Source: Gaoshiqia sp050178015
GTDB lineage: Bacteria; Bacteroidota; Bacteroidia; Bacteroidales; Prolixibacteraceae
NCBI GenBank assembly: GCA_050178015.1
Contig: JBFXGM010000006.1
Location: forward strand, 114,816-178,815
Reading direction: 5' to 3'
Length of the DNA stretch: 64,000 bases
The translations under genes were made by a program, and so were the position numbers. This document shows, one piece after another, positions 9,601 through 16,097 of this stretch; the first letter of the stretch is position 1, and every line of letters begins with the position of its first letter. The notes under the pieces are model-generated. The model saw only the letters and a program-made list of their open reading frames with translations, ran no database searches and had not been told where the DNA came from.

Positions 9601-9769
9601 GAAAACAATGGAGCCTGATTTATCGCCTGCAAAAGGCAATTTTAAGCTGTTCCGTATTGATCCGGGAAGCGGAAAGGTGATCGGAAAGCCTGAAAAACTG
9701 AAAAGCGGAAAGCCCGTCAGGCTGGAAAATACGACCAATAAACCAGTGCTGATCCGGTTGGGAAGGTAA
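6605..9769 (+). CDS. Very large secreted two-part protein: beta-helix plus glycoside-hydrolase-like domain (DUF6298-like)
   Basis: 1054 residues with a signal peptide ending near IVQAQQ. Residues about 75-480 look like a right-handed beta-helix of the pectate-lyase type: GAVLLGRGTHNVFGSLTIP, GIVLRGSGQGESGTVLLGAG, then repeats such as VTVEDCQSLNPV and LVQRCYAQFG. Residues about 600-960 resemble a TIM-barrel glycosidase: LVLVHQNYFQHNI near 735, a Glu pair in LTSEEYTG near 820, VIDIRYWAY near 877 and MYSEGQYTAFSW near 936. A beta-rich tail follows. I recall the C-terminal part as DUF6298 but cannot confirm it. It is the last gene of the locus; its stop lies six bases from that of the converging AraC gene. 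Confidence 0.7.
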   Translation: MNHSFKNKNISKTFAWKNQAKVLSFFLLLQGFALIVQAQQPVVKPLKIAGGEVASVPDSLGNRIPDFSYAGYQAGEKAIPNVPVKVLVPVREGDATAAIQSAINYVATLPIDGNGFRGAVLLGRGTHNVFGSLTIPASGIVLRGSGQGESGTVLLGAGTDRQTLIQILGADNRREEKPLEITDAYVPVGAFSLSIENGHSLKAGDRVMVWRPATNEWIETLGMKEFGGETGWLGWREGDQDIRWDRTVVSVDGNRVTIDAPITTALDQQMGGGKLVRYQWPGRISQLGIENMTLRSVYDPENPKDENHRWMAITMGNVCDAWVRQVTFEHFAGSAVAVYESARRVTVEDCQSLNPVSEIGGQRRYTFFVTGTQTLVQRCYAQFGYHDFAVGACAAGPIAFVQCESHLPHQYSGTIDNWASGVLLDVVNVDGHALGFPNRGPEGRGAGWTGANSMMWQCSAARMDNPAPSGAMNWAYGAWALFNGNGFWESPNSHVNPRSLYYAQLQSRLKADLSDRARLLLVETNATSSPTVEQAAELTVLSRQPATTLQEWIARAPEVNPISAEFSGIKTIDEVGIQQEKEQAFGVPMALKNGWLVRGNHVLTGFRQSVPWWSGNIRPKGLAGAKPAITRYVPGRTGTGYTDDLDQLTDTMLKNNLIGMEQNYALWYERRRDDHERVRRMDGDVWAPFYELPFARTGQGLAWDGLSKYDLTRYNPWYWMRLKQFANLADQKGLVLVHQNYFQHNILEAGAHWADSPWRPANNINNTGFPEPPPYAGDKRIFMDEHFYDVTHPVRRELHRAFIRQCLENFRGNTGVIQLTSEEYTGPLHFVEFWLDVIGEWEAETGENVMAGLSATKDVQDAILADPVRSKVVDVIDIRYWAYRADSSLYAPKGGQHLAPRQHARQVKTGKRSFEQVYRAVSEYRLAHPEKAVMYSEGQYTAFSWAVFMAGGSLAPIPQVEDEDFLGSASAMHPVENNEPGVYALQSDSGEMIIYLESGKTMEPDLSPAKGNFKLFRIDPGSGKVIGKPEKLKSGKPVRLENTTNKPVLIRLGR

Positions 9770-9775
9770 GTCGTT

Positions 9776-10639
9776 TTAATGCTTGATACGTTGCCGGTAG
9801 GCGCGGGGAGACATGCCCATCTTTTTCTGAAAATCTTTCGAAAAGTAATAAGGGTCGGTGTATCCCAGCATAAAGGCAATTTGCTTGATTTTAAGTTTGG
9901 TCTGGTCCAGGTACTCGCACGACCTGGTGATTTTTAAGTGCGAGAAATAACTGAGCGGACTGTAGTTGGTTTCTTTCCTGAAAATAGTTGACAGGTAAGT
10001 AACCGAGTAACCCACTTCATCCGAGATGTCTTGCAGCGACAATTTTTTGTCGATGTTTTGTTCCATAAAGCGGACCATCTTCTGGATGAGTGGGTTTTCT
10101 TCTACCTGAATGTCTTCGCTGGTTTTGGAGGCGAAAACAAAGGTGGCCAAAAAGTGGGCAAAGGTGAAATTCACGTAGTGTATGTTGGCATACAAATATT
10201 TGTTCGACAGGTTGTTGAACAATTCGTCGATGAGCATGGTGCGATTGGCGACCCGGTTGTTGATCGAGGGGACAAGGTCGCGTACCACCGTAAATTCCCG
10301 CTCCAGTATGGTGCTTTTTGAGCCGTTAAACCGGCAGAAAATCAATATCGTAGGATCGGTTGTGCCCGAAGTGATTTTGTAGCTGAACCCATGCGGGATG
10401 ATACAAAACTGTTCGGGAGAGAGTTTCACTTCGTCCGAAGCTATTATTAGTGTGCAACTTCCTTTTACACAGTACAGCAGCAGATGGTTCTGAAGCGGCC
10501 CAACTTCTTCCAAAACCGAGCGTTTCCCGAACAGCAATTCGGAAAGTTCGCACAAATACAGGTCTCGGGTCAACGGATCGGCCTTGAGGGATTCAATAAC
10601 AAAAGCCGGCAATTTGATAAACCGCTTTTTGACAATCAT
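9776..10639 (-). CDS. AraC-family transcriptional regulator
   Basis: 287 residues. The N-terminal part (about 1-120) is a cupin-like sensing domain (LYCVKGSCTLII, FCIIPHGFSYKI). The C-terminal 100 residues hold two helix-turn-helix motifs: LSLQDISDEVGYSVTYLSTIFRK and IKQIAFMLGYTDPYYFSKDFQKKMGMSPRAYR, the standard AraC signature. There is no membrane segment, so it should sense a soluble ligand in the cytoplasm. It converges with the PUL and diverges from the corrinoid operon, from which it is separated by 116 bases containing an inverted repeat (AGCAC and GTGCT, 10694-10711). It could control either neighbour; shared intergenic DNA favours the corrinoid operon. Confidence 0.92.
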   Translation of the reverse strand: MIVKKRFIKLPAFVIESLKADPLTRDLYLCELSELLFGKRSVLEEVGPLQNHLLLYCVKGSCTLIIASDEVKLSPEQFCIIPHGFSYKITSGTTDPTILIFCRFNGSKSTILEREFTVVRDLVPSINNRVANRTMLIDELFNNLSNKYLYANIHYVNFTFAHFLATFVFASKTSEDIQVEENPLIQKMVRFMEQNIDKKLSLQDISDEVGYSVTYLSTIFRKETNYSPLSYFSHLKITRSCEYLDQTKLKIKQIAFMLGYTDPYYFSKDFQKKMGMSPRAYRQRIKH

Positions 10640-10703
10640 TTTTTAATGGATTTAAAGCTAAATAAAGTAAGATTTTCCATCTTTTTCAAAAAAAGCACTA
10701 TTT

Positions 10704-10731
10704 TTTGTGCTATTGAATGCAGGTAGATTTG
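10704..10731 (+). promoter_or_regulatory. Candidate promoter of the corrinoid operon
   Basis: TTTG at 10704-10707 and TAGATTTG at 10724-10731 fit the Bacteroidota -33/-7 pattern TTTG...TAnnTTTG. The 16-base spacing is a little short. The first box overlaps the right arm of the AGCAC/GTGCT inverted repeat, so a regulator bound there would cover the promoter. Confidence 0.45.
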
Positions 10732-10755
10732 TAAATAAAACTAAATCTGAATGTT

Positions 10756-11424
10756 ATGAATGAATTGTTGACCAAATTGGCCGAATGTGTCGAGTTCGGT
10801 AAAATCAATAAAGCAGCCCCGTTTCCCCCGCAAATGAAAGGACTTGATGGCGCCGACGAGATTACCCGCCAGGCGCTGGATTCGGGTGTTCCGGCCCAGG
10901 ATATTTTAGGTGAAGGACTCATGCCGGGCATGGAACGGATAGGCATCAAATTTCGCGAAAATAAAGTGTTTGTTCCGCAGGTGCTCATGTCGGCCAAAGC
11001 GATGAGCACGGCGATGGTACACCTGAAACCGTATTTTGCTTCGGGCGAGGCCAAGCAGAAAGGTACTTTCATCATTGGAACTGTGCAGGGCGATTTGCAC
11101 GATATCGGCAAAAACCTGGTGGCCATGATGGTGGAAGGAAACGGTTACAAAGTAGTGGATTTGGGTACCGATTGCCCGGCTGAAAAATACCTTGCCGCCA
11201 TCCGGGAAAACCCCGGTGCAGTAATTGGTTTGTCGGCCTTGCTAACCACCACCATGACAAGCATGGAGAAAATTACCCGGGAAATAAAGAACGCTTTCCC
11301 CGAAACGCTGGTGGCTGTTGGCGGCGCCCCGGTAAATAACGATTTTTGCCTGAAAATCGGGGCCGATGTGTATGCGCCCGATCCGCAGGGAGTGGTTGAG
11401 TTTCTGAATACTAAAATTGCCTGA
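10756..11424 (+). CDS. Corrinoid (B12-binding) protein of a methyltransferase system
   Basis: 222 residues, the usual size of MtaC/MtbC/MttC-type corrinoid proteins. Residues about 1-95 form the helical cap (LDSGVPAQDILGEGLMPGMERIG, then KVFVPQVLMSAKAM). The Rossmann-like B12 domain follows with the cobalt-ligand motif DLHDIG (Asp113, His115, Gly118), then GNGYKVVDLGTDCP and IGLSALLTTTM. It carries a methyl group on cobalt between a donor-specific methyltransferase and an acceptor. It begins a four-gene operon (9 bases, 4-base overlap, 29-base overlap). No MtaB, MttB or similar substrate methyltransferase is present, so the donor is unknown. Confidence 0.9.
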   Translation: MNELLTKLAECVEFGKINKAAPFPPQMKGLDGADEITRQALDSGVPAQDILGEGLMPGMERIGIKFRENKVFVPQVLMSAKAMSTAMVHLKPYFASGEAKQKGTFIIGTVQGDLHDIGKNLVAMMVEGNGYKVVDLGTDCPAEKYLAAIRENPGAVIGLSALLTTTMTSMEKITREIKNAFPETLVAVGGAPVNNDFCLKIGADVYAPDPQGVVEFLNTKIA

Positions 11425-11433
11425 TACTGCGAA

Positions 11434-12783
11434 ATGGACGGATTACAACTACTTGAAAAAGCGTTTCGGCTGGAACAGACCGAACGTGCTCCCTGGGTGC
11501 CTTTTGTGGGTGTTCACGGGGGAAAACTGATTGGCCTCGATGCCGAAACCTATCTGAAAGATCCCCGCGCTATTGTGGAAGGGATCAGCAAAGCCGTAGA
11601 GCTTTACCAACCGGATGGCATTCCGGTGGTGTTTGATTTGCAGATTGAAGCCGAAATTTTAGGCTGCAAACTGGCCTGGAGCAAGGAAAATCCTCCGGCT
11701 GTGGTTTCGCACCCGCTGGTGGAAGGAGTGGAATTGAGCTCGTTACAACTGCCCACGGCGCAGGATGGCCGCTTGCCCGTTGAACTGGAGGCGACTGCTG
11801 CTTTGCGGAAGAAATATCCCGATCTGGCGTTGTACGGCCTGATTACCGGGCCGTTTACGCTGGCTCTTCACCTGTTGGGCACTGAGGTGTTCATGAAGTT
11901 GTTTGAAGACCCCGATTACGTGAATGAACTCATGGAGTTCTGTACACAGGTGGGCATTCGCCATGCGGAAATGTTGCTCGATGCCGGTTGCGACGTGATT
12001 GCCGTGGTTGACCCCATGACCAGCCAGATCGATCCCATGTCGTTCGAAACGTTTGTGAGCCCCTCCGTAAAAAAAATCTTCGATTTTGTTCGTTCCAAAA
12101 ACAAATACAGCTCTTTCTTTGTGTGCGGCCATGCCCAGCAAAACATCGAGGTGATGTGCGATTGCCGTCCCGACAACATTTCTATTGACGAAAACATCCC
12201 ACTGGATTTCGTGAAAGACATTGCCCTGCAAAAGGGGATCAGCTTTGGCGGAAACCTGAAACTGACCAGCGTATTGTTGCTGGGCAACGAGCTGGATTCG
12301 AAAAAGGAGGCCGTCAATTGTCTCGACCTGGGCGGCGACCGCGGCTTTATCCTGGCGCCTGGCTGCGATTTGCCCATGGATACGCCGATTGAAAACCTGC
12401 AAGCCGTTACCGAACTGGTTTACGACGATTACGCACGTCAGGTGGCCCGCGAGATGGAACACAGTTCTTCGCTGCAACCCCTGAGCCTCGACGGGCATTT
12501 TGTGGATGGAAAGGTGATCATCGACATCATTACCCTCGATTCTTCGTCGTGTGCTCCCTGCCAGTATATGGTGGAAGCGGTGAAACAGGCGGCTGCCGGG
12601 TTTGACGACAAGGCGGTGGTAACCGAGCACAAAATTAAGGAGGTGGATGGTATCCGGATGATGCTGGCCCTGGGCGTGCAAAACGTGCCAACCACCTGCA
12701 TCAATGGCAAAGTAGCTTTTATCAGCCAGATACCGCCCAAATCAGCTATTGAGAACGCCATCGAAAATGCCCTGAACGCATGA
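11434..12783 (+). CDS. UroD/MtaA-type methyltransferase fused to a C-terminal thioredoxin-like domain
   Basis: 449 residues. Residues 1-340 belong to the uroporphyrinogen decarboxylase superfamily and resemble MtaA/MtbA methylcobamide:thiol methyltransferases (FRLEQTERAPWVPF, LITGPFTLALHLLG, DVIAVVDPMTSQIDP). MtaA zinc sites use a His-x-Cys pair plus a later Cys; here Cys231-Gly-His233 and Cys311 (LAPGC) are present, but the His follows the Cys instead of preceding it. Residues about 358-449 are a thioredoxin-like fold with a CAPC pair at 373-376 and VPTTC, the usual cis-Pro turn, at about 418-422. It starts 9 bases after the corrinoid gene. It likely moves methyl from the corrinoid protein to a thiol or folate; the fusion may supply reducing power. 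Confidence 0.82.
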   Translation: MDGLQLLEKAFRLEQTERAPWVPFVGVHGGKLIGLDAETYLKDPRAIVEGISKAVELYQPDGIPVVFDLQIEAEILGCKLAWSKENPPAVVSHPLVEGVELSSLQLPTAQDGRLPVELEATAALRKKYPDLALYGLITGPFTLALHLLGTEVFMKLFEDPDYVNELMEFCTQVGIRHAEMLLDAGCDVIAVVDPMTSQIDPMSFETFVSPSVKKIFDFVRSKNKYSSFFVCGHAQQNIEVMCDCRPDNISIDENIPLDFVKDIALQKGISFGGNLKLTSVLLLGNELDSKKEAVNCLDLGGDRGFILAPGCDLPMDTPIENLQAVTELVYDDYARQVAREMEHSSSLQPLSLDGHFVDGKVIIDIITLDSSSCAPCQYMVEAVKQAAAGFDDKAVVTEHKIKEVDGIRMMLALGVQNVPTTCINGKVAFISQIPPKSAIENAIENALNA

Positions 12784-13679
12784 GCATTCCCCTGCATCTG
12801 GTAACCGGTTTTCTGGGAAGCGGAAAGTCTTCGTTCCTCGACCATTTTATTCGGACCCATCATGGCAAAAGCAAAATCGCCATTGTTCAGAACGAATTTT
12901 CGTCGGTGAACATTGATGGGCGAAAGCTTCGGACTGAAGCGGGTTACGATTTGCTGGAAATTAACAACGGTTCGGTGTTTTGCGTGTGCCTGCTGGGTTC
13001 GTTTATCGATTCGCTGGCTGAGTTTGCCGCAAAACACCAACCTGATTTGTTGCTGATGGAAGCTTCCGGCTTGTCCGATCCGATTGGGGTGGGGCAGGTT
13101 TTTCAGTCCGCAAAGCTGAAGGGGAAAGTTTACCTGGAGCACGTGTGGTGTTTGGTGGATGCCGTTAATTTCGACCGTATCCCGGCCCTGAAACTCCGGT
13201 TCGAACACCAGCTGCGGTCGGCCGATACCATCGTGGTGAATAAGGCCGACCTGGTAGGCGAAAAGGTGGCTGAAATTGTGGCGCAAGTGAAACGTGTGAA
13301 CCCTTTTGCCCGGGTTGTCTCAACCAGTTATGGCGTGGTCGATTTGTCTGCTTCCAAACGCGCCTTAAACCTGTTTCCCCAGGAAGATCCATTGGGGCGG
13401 CCCGATATTCAGTCGGTGGTTATTCGGAGCAACCGCGAAATCAGTTCCGAAAAGTTGCACGAATTTGTAGCGCACATCCGTCAGAATTGTTTTCGTTGCA
13501 AAGGATTCGTTAAATTGGAGGGCGGAAACTGTGTTTTTGCGCAGGGCGTTTTTTTAGATTTTACGACTGAAACGGTGCCGGCCTTCACGGGCCCTACCGA
13601 ACTGGTGTTGATCGGAAATTTTAAACAGGCAGAAAATCTGCAAATTACCTATGATGAATATTGCCGACGTGATTTTTGA
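12780..13679 (+). CDS. CobW/P47K-family GTPase, likely metallochaperone or corrinoid-system helper
   Basis: 299 residues. The P-loop GFLGSGKSS is at residues 10-18, the switch region has IVQNEFSSVNIDG, the metal-binding region reads NNGSVFCVCLLGS (Cys68, Cys70; the family usually has CxCC), and VVNKADL gives guanine specificity. The C-terminal CobW domain is present (FRCKGFVKLEGG). Its ATG overlaps the stop of the methyltransferase gene by four bases, so translation is coupled. Family members deliver zinc or cobalt or act as chaperones for B12 enzymes. The location suggests metal insertion into the UroD-type protein or reactivation of the corrinoid protein. Confidence 0.85.
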   Translation: MSIPLHLVTGFLGSGKSSFLDHFIRTHHGKSKIAIVQNEFSSVNIDGRKLRTEAGYDLLEINNGSVFCVCLLGSFIDSLAEFAAKHQPDLLLMEASGLSDPIGVGQVFQSAKLKGKVYLEHVWCLVDAVNFDRIPALKLRFEHQLRSADTIVVNKADLVGEKVAEIVAQVKRVNPFARVVSTSYGVVDLSASKRALNLFPQEDPLGRPDIQSVVIRSNREISSEKLHEFVAHIRQNCFRCKGFVKLEGGNCVFAQGVFLDFTTETVPAFTGPTELVLIGNFKQAENLQITYDEYCRRDF

Positions 13680-14352
13680 ACGGACTTACCGGTTTGACGA
13701 GCTGACCATCGATTTGCATCAGCTGGCTCGCGATCTGGGGTATGAATACGACGATCTTCCGGAGCCTTTTGCCGGTTATCTGGAGCAGGTTGTGGACGAT
13801 TGCGGCCATCTGAAGGACATTTGCGGAACCTACCGATTGATGGACTGTGTGCATACCGGAAACGGAGCACGCACGGTAATGGCCGGCAATGTGGAGTTTA
13901 AAGTGGGTAAAACGATTGCCAATGAATTGTTGCGGGCCGAAAAACTGGCTGTTTTTGTATGCACCGCCGGAAAAACCATCAGCGAAAAATCGGCCGTTTT
14001 TCTGAAAGGCGACGATCCGGTGTTGGGCTATGTTTACGACATCATGGGCAGCGCCATTACCGAAGCCGTGGGCGATGAAATCCAGCAAGTAATCAGCCGG
14101 GAAGTCACTCCGCTGGGCGAGAAAATTACCAACCGCTACAGCCCGGGATATTGCCACTGGAACGTGGCCGACCAGCACAAATTGTTTTCGCTGTTTCCTT
14201 CATCTCCGTGTGGCGTAACTCTTACCGCTTCGGCGCTGATGCATCCGGTAAAATCCATCAGCGGAGTGATCGGTATTGGGAAGAACGTCGTTTTCAGGCA
14301 TTACCAGTGCGATTTGTGCAACATGCCCAATTGCGTTTACCGCGGAAAATAA
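13651..14352 (+). CDS. Stand-alone protein related to the B12-dependent methionine synthase activation domain
   Basis: 233 residues. The C-terminal half has RYSPGYCHWNVADQHKLFSLF and GVTLTASALMHPVKSISGVIGIG, close to the activation domain of MetH, where S-adenosylmethionine binds and remethylates oxidised cobalamin. The end carries a Cys cluster (YQCDLCNMPNCVYRG). It begins inside the GTPase gene, overlapping it by 29 bases, which indicates tight coupling. In such operons the likely job is reductive reactivation of the Co(II) corrinoid protein, replacing the iron-sulfur activator RamA, which is not seen here. The start could be either of two adjacent ATGs. Confidence 0.82.
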   Translation: MMNIADVIFERTYRFDELTIDLHQLARDLGYEYDDLPEPFAGYLEQVVDDCGHLKDICGTYRLMDCVHTGNGARTVMAGNVEFKVGKTIANELLRAEKLAVFVCTAGKTISEKSAVFLKGDDPVLGYVYDIMGSAITEAVGDEIQQVISREVTPLGEKITNRYSPGYCHWNVADQHKLFSLFPSSPCGVTLTASALMHPVKSISGVIGIGKNVVFRHYQCDLCNMPNCVYRGK

Positions 14353-14355
14353 GGC

Positions 14356-14513
14356 CGGGGTGGCGCGATTTTTTATCGCGCATCAAACAACCAACAATTT
14401 TTTATCGCACAATTTTAGAAACCGGCGATTACAAATCGCCGCGCCCGAAGGCTTTCCATTTTTCATCGTCATTCCGGCCAGGCCGGTAGCTGTGCCGGAC
14501 AGGTAATCGCCTG
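14356..14513. repeat. Dispersed hairpin repeat, family R, copy A
   Basis: Starts with GGGGTGGCGCGATTTTTTATCGCGCATC, a palindrome around GCGCGAT/ATCGCGC, followed by ACCGGCGATTACAAATCGCCG, a second palindrome, then CTTTCCATTTTTCATCGTCATTCCGGC and a GCCGG/CCGGC region. Copy B at 15845-15993 matches over most of its length; copy C at 19499-19590 matches the first 90 bases. The composition is that of REP elements mobilised by RAYT transposases. Confidence 0.8.
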
Positions 14514-14524
14514 CTGGCATTGAT

Positions 14525-15637
14525 TCATTTTTTTAGTTCATAATTTGTACTTCTTCCTCCTGCGGTTTCTTTTTGCAGCATATTTTTGTCTATCAAATCA
14601 TTAATGTCTCTTATGGCTGTATCTTTTGAACATTTTGCCATCTTTGCCCATTTTGAGGAGGTGAGTTTTCCATCAAAACCATCCAATAACTTATTCAACA
14701 GTTTCTTTTGCCGTTCATTTATTAAAACTCCGGAGTGTTTTGTCCAAAAGTCTGCTTTAAACAAAACTCTGACTAAAACAGCGTCAGTTGATTTTAGCGT
14801 GTTGATCAGGCAAGTTAAAAACCATTTTATCCATTCGGTTATGTCAAGATCTCCTTTTTGTGTCTTTTCCAGTATTTCATAGTATTCCTTTCTTTCTATT
14901 CGTATTTGCGCAGACATACTATAAAATCGCTGGTTGCTTCTATCTGATTGAGCCAGCAACATATCTGTCAACGCCCTGGTTATCCTGCCATTCCCATCTT
15001 CAAACGGATGTATGGTAACAAACCATAAGTGGGCTATTGCTGCTTTTATTACGAAGTCAATTTTTGAATCATTATTGAACCAATCTATAAACCGATTCAT
15101 TTCTTTTTCAACTAATGATGAATCCGGAGCTTGAAAATGTACCTTTTCCTTTCCCAAAGCTCCCGATACAACCTGCATTGGCCCAGTGGTATCCTTGCGC
15201 CAATCGGCAACGGTAATCTTGTACATTCCGCTTCTTCCTGTTGGGAATAATGACGCATGCCAATCAAAAAGTCTTTCGGCTGTTAATGGTTTAAAGCAAT
15301 TTTGTGTGGCATCCAACATCATTTCAACTACACCGTCAACGTTTCTGTCCGACGCAACCGAACCTGCAATTTCCATCCCCAATCTTCGGGCAATTGAGGA
15401 ACGAACTTGTTCAGGATTCAAATATTCGCCCTCTATTTCTGACGATTTAAGTACATCGAGAGTTAACGTATCGAGTAAAGCCTCATTCCTTAGGTCGAAT
15501 CCTAAGGATTCCATCTTCCCAATGAGTCTTCCCTGTAAATTTCTGGCCTCACTCAACAAATTAATTAGCTCATCATTTTTCCAAACGAAATTCGGCCAAT
15601 CGACTTGTTGATGAATAAATGCGTTCATTCGTTGCAT
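14525..15637 (-). CDS. Fic-family AMPylase with inhibitory helix and DUF4172-like N terminus
   Basis: 370 residues. The catalytic Fic motif HPFEDGNGR is complete at residues 210-218 (His210). The N-terminal half resembles DUF4172 and carries the inhibitory motif SSEIEG at residues 65-70, matching (S/T)xxxE(G/N) with Glu69, so this is a self-inhibited class II Fic enzyme. The C-terminal 90 residues resemble a winged-helix module (SSKWAKMAKCSKDTAIRDINDLIDKNML). Such proteins transfer AMP to a hydroxyl side chain of a target or of themselves. No separate antitoxin is needed or seen. It stands alone between repeat copies A and B. Confidence 0.9.
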   Translation of the reverse strand: MQRMNAFIHQQVDWPNFVWKNDELINLLSEARNLQGRLIGKMESLGFDLRNEALLDTLTLDVLKSSEIEGEYLNPEQVRSSIARRLGMEIAGSVASDRNVDGVVEMMLDATQNCFKPLTAERLFDWHASLFPTGRSGMYKITVADWRKDTTGPMQVVSGALGKEKVHFQAPDSSLVEKEMNRFIDWFNNDSKIDFVIKAAIAHLWFVTIHPFEDGNGRITRALTDMLLAQSDRSNQRFYSMSAQIRIERKEYYEILEKTQKGDLDITEWIKWFLTCLINTLKSTDAVLVRVLFKADFWTKHSGVLINERQKKLLNKLLDGFDGKLTSSKWAKMAKCSKDTAIRDINDLIDKNMLQKETAGGRSTNYELKK

Positions 15638-15792
15638 TTTTTGCAGTAAATATACTGAATATTCGTCGCATGAAGAATTAATCGTTGCATATTATGCGTT
15701 GTTTATGTGGATTTTTCGTTGCACGGTAGGTTTATTATTCCGGAGAGCATTCCTGTCCGAAGGGCATGAACTGCGATGCGAGAATCAGGCGC

Positions 15793-15823
15793 CCCCTTCG
15801 CTTAGGCGAAGCAGTAACGAGGG
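15793..15823. repeat. Short hairpin repeat CCCTTCG...CGAAGC, copy 1
   Basis: CCCTTCGCTTAGGCGAAGC is self-complementary around TTCGC/GCGAA, followed by AGTAACGAGGG, whose CGAGGG end can pair with CCCTTCG. A near copy lies at 16047-16078 (CCCTTCGTCTTAGCGAAGC then GGTGACGAGGG). Confidence 0.65.
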
Positions 15824-15844
15824 CTTCGATGTCTCGGGGTTGAG

Positions 15845-15993
15845 GGTGGCGCGATTTTTAATCGCGCATCAGCGAACCGGTAATCTTTAATCGCGCATCG
15901 AAAAACCGGCGATTACAAATCGCCGCACCCGTAGGCTTTCCATTTTTCATCGTCATTCCGGCGATGGCCGGTAGCGGTGCCGGATAGGTAATC
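15845..15993. repeat. Dispersed hairpin repeat, family R, copy B
   Basis: Begins GGTGGCGCGATTTTTAATCGCGCATC, contains ACCGGCGATTACAAATCGCCG, then CTTTCCATTTTTCATCGTCATTCCGGC and ends near GGTAATC. It aligns with copy A over about 150 bases, with an extra half-copy of the AATCGCGCATC arm in the middle. Confidence 0.8.
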
Positions 15994-16046
15994 CTTTTTT
16001 TGCGGGCGCATGGCTTGTTTTGTCGTTAAAAACGAGCGAAAGCTTA

Positions 16047-16078
16047 CCCCTTCGTCTTAGCGAAGCGGTGACGAGGGG
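16047..16078. repeat. Short hairpin repeat CCCTTCG...CGAAGC, copy 2
   Basis: Second copy of the element at 15793-15823, with the same order: CCCTTCG, TTAG, CGAAGC, then GACGAGGGG. It lies just downstream of the unrecognised gene that ends at 16098. Confidence 0.65.
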
Positions 16079-16097
16079 GAGTTCGGGGGCAGTTTGC

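Larger units (their letters stand above)
15638..16097. other. Gene-free stretch holding repeat elements
   Basis: No convincing coding region on either strand. It holds the upstream region of the Fic gene, two related short hairpins (15793-15823 and 16047-16078), and copy B of repeat family R. It reads as accumulated small repeats, not as a decayed gene. Confidence 0.7.

Noticed and set aside
10640..10755. Cobalamin riboswitch before the corrinoid operon
   Set aside because: The 116-base region is too short and shows no B12-box sequence.
11743..12681. 312-codon minus-strand frame inside the UroD-type gene
   Set aside because: His- and Gln-rich antisense translation of a well-supported gene.
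11434..12783. Heme-pathway uroporphyrinogen decarboxylase (hemE)
   Set aside because: Low resemblance to HemE, presence of zinc-type Cys residues, thioredoxin-like fusion and a corrinoid operon all point to a methyltransferase.
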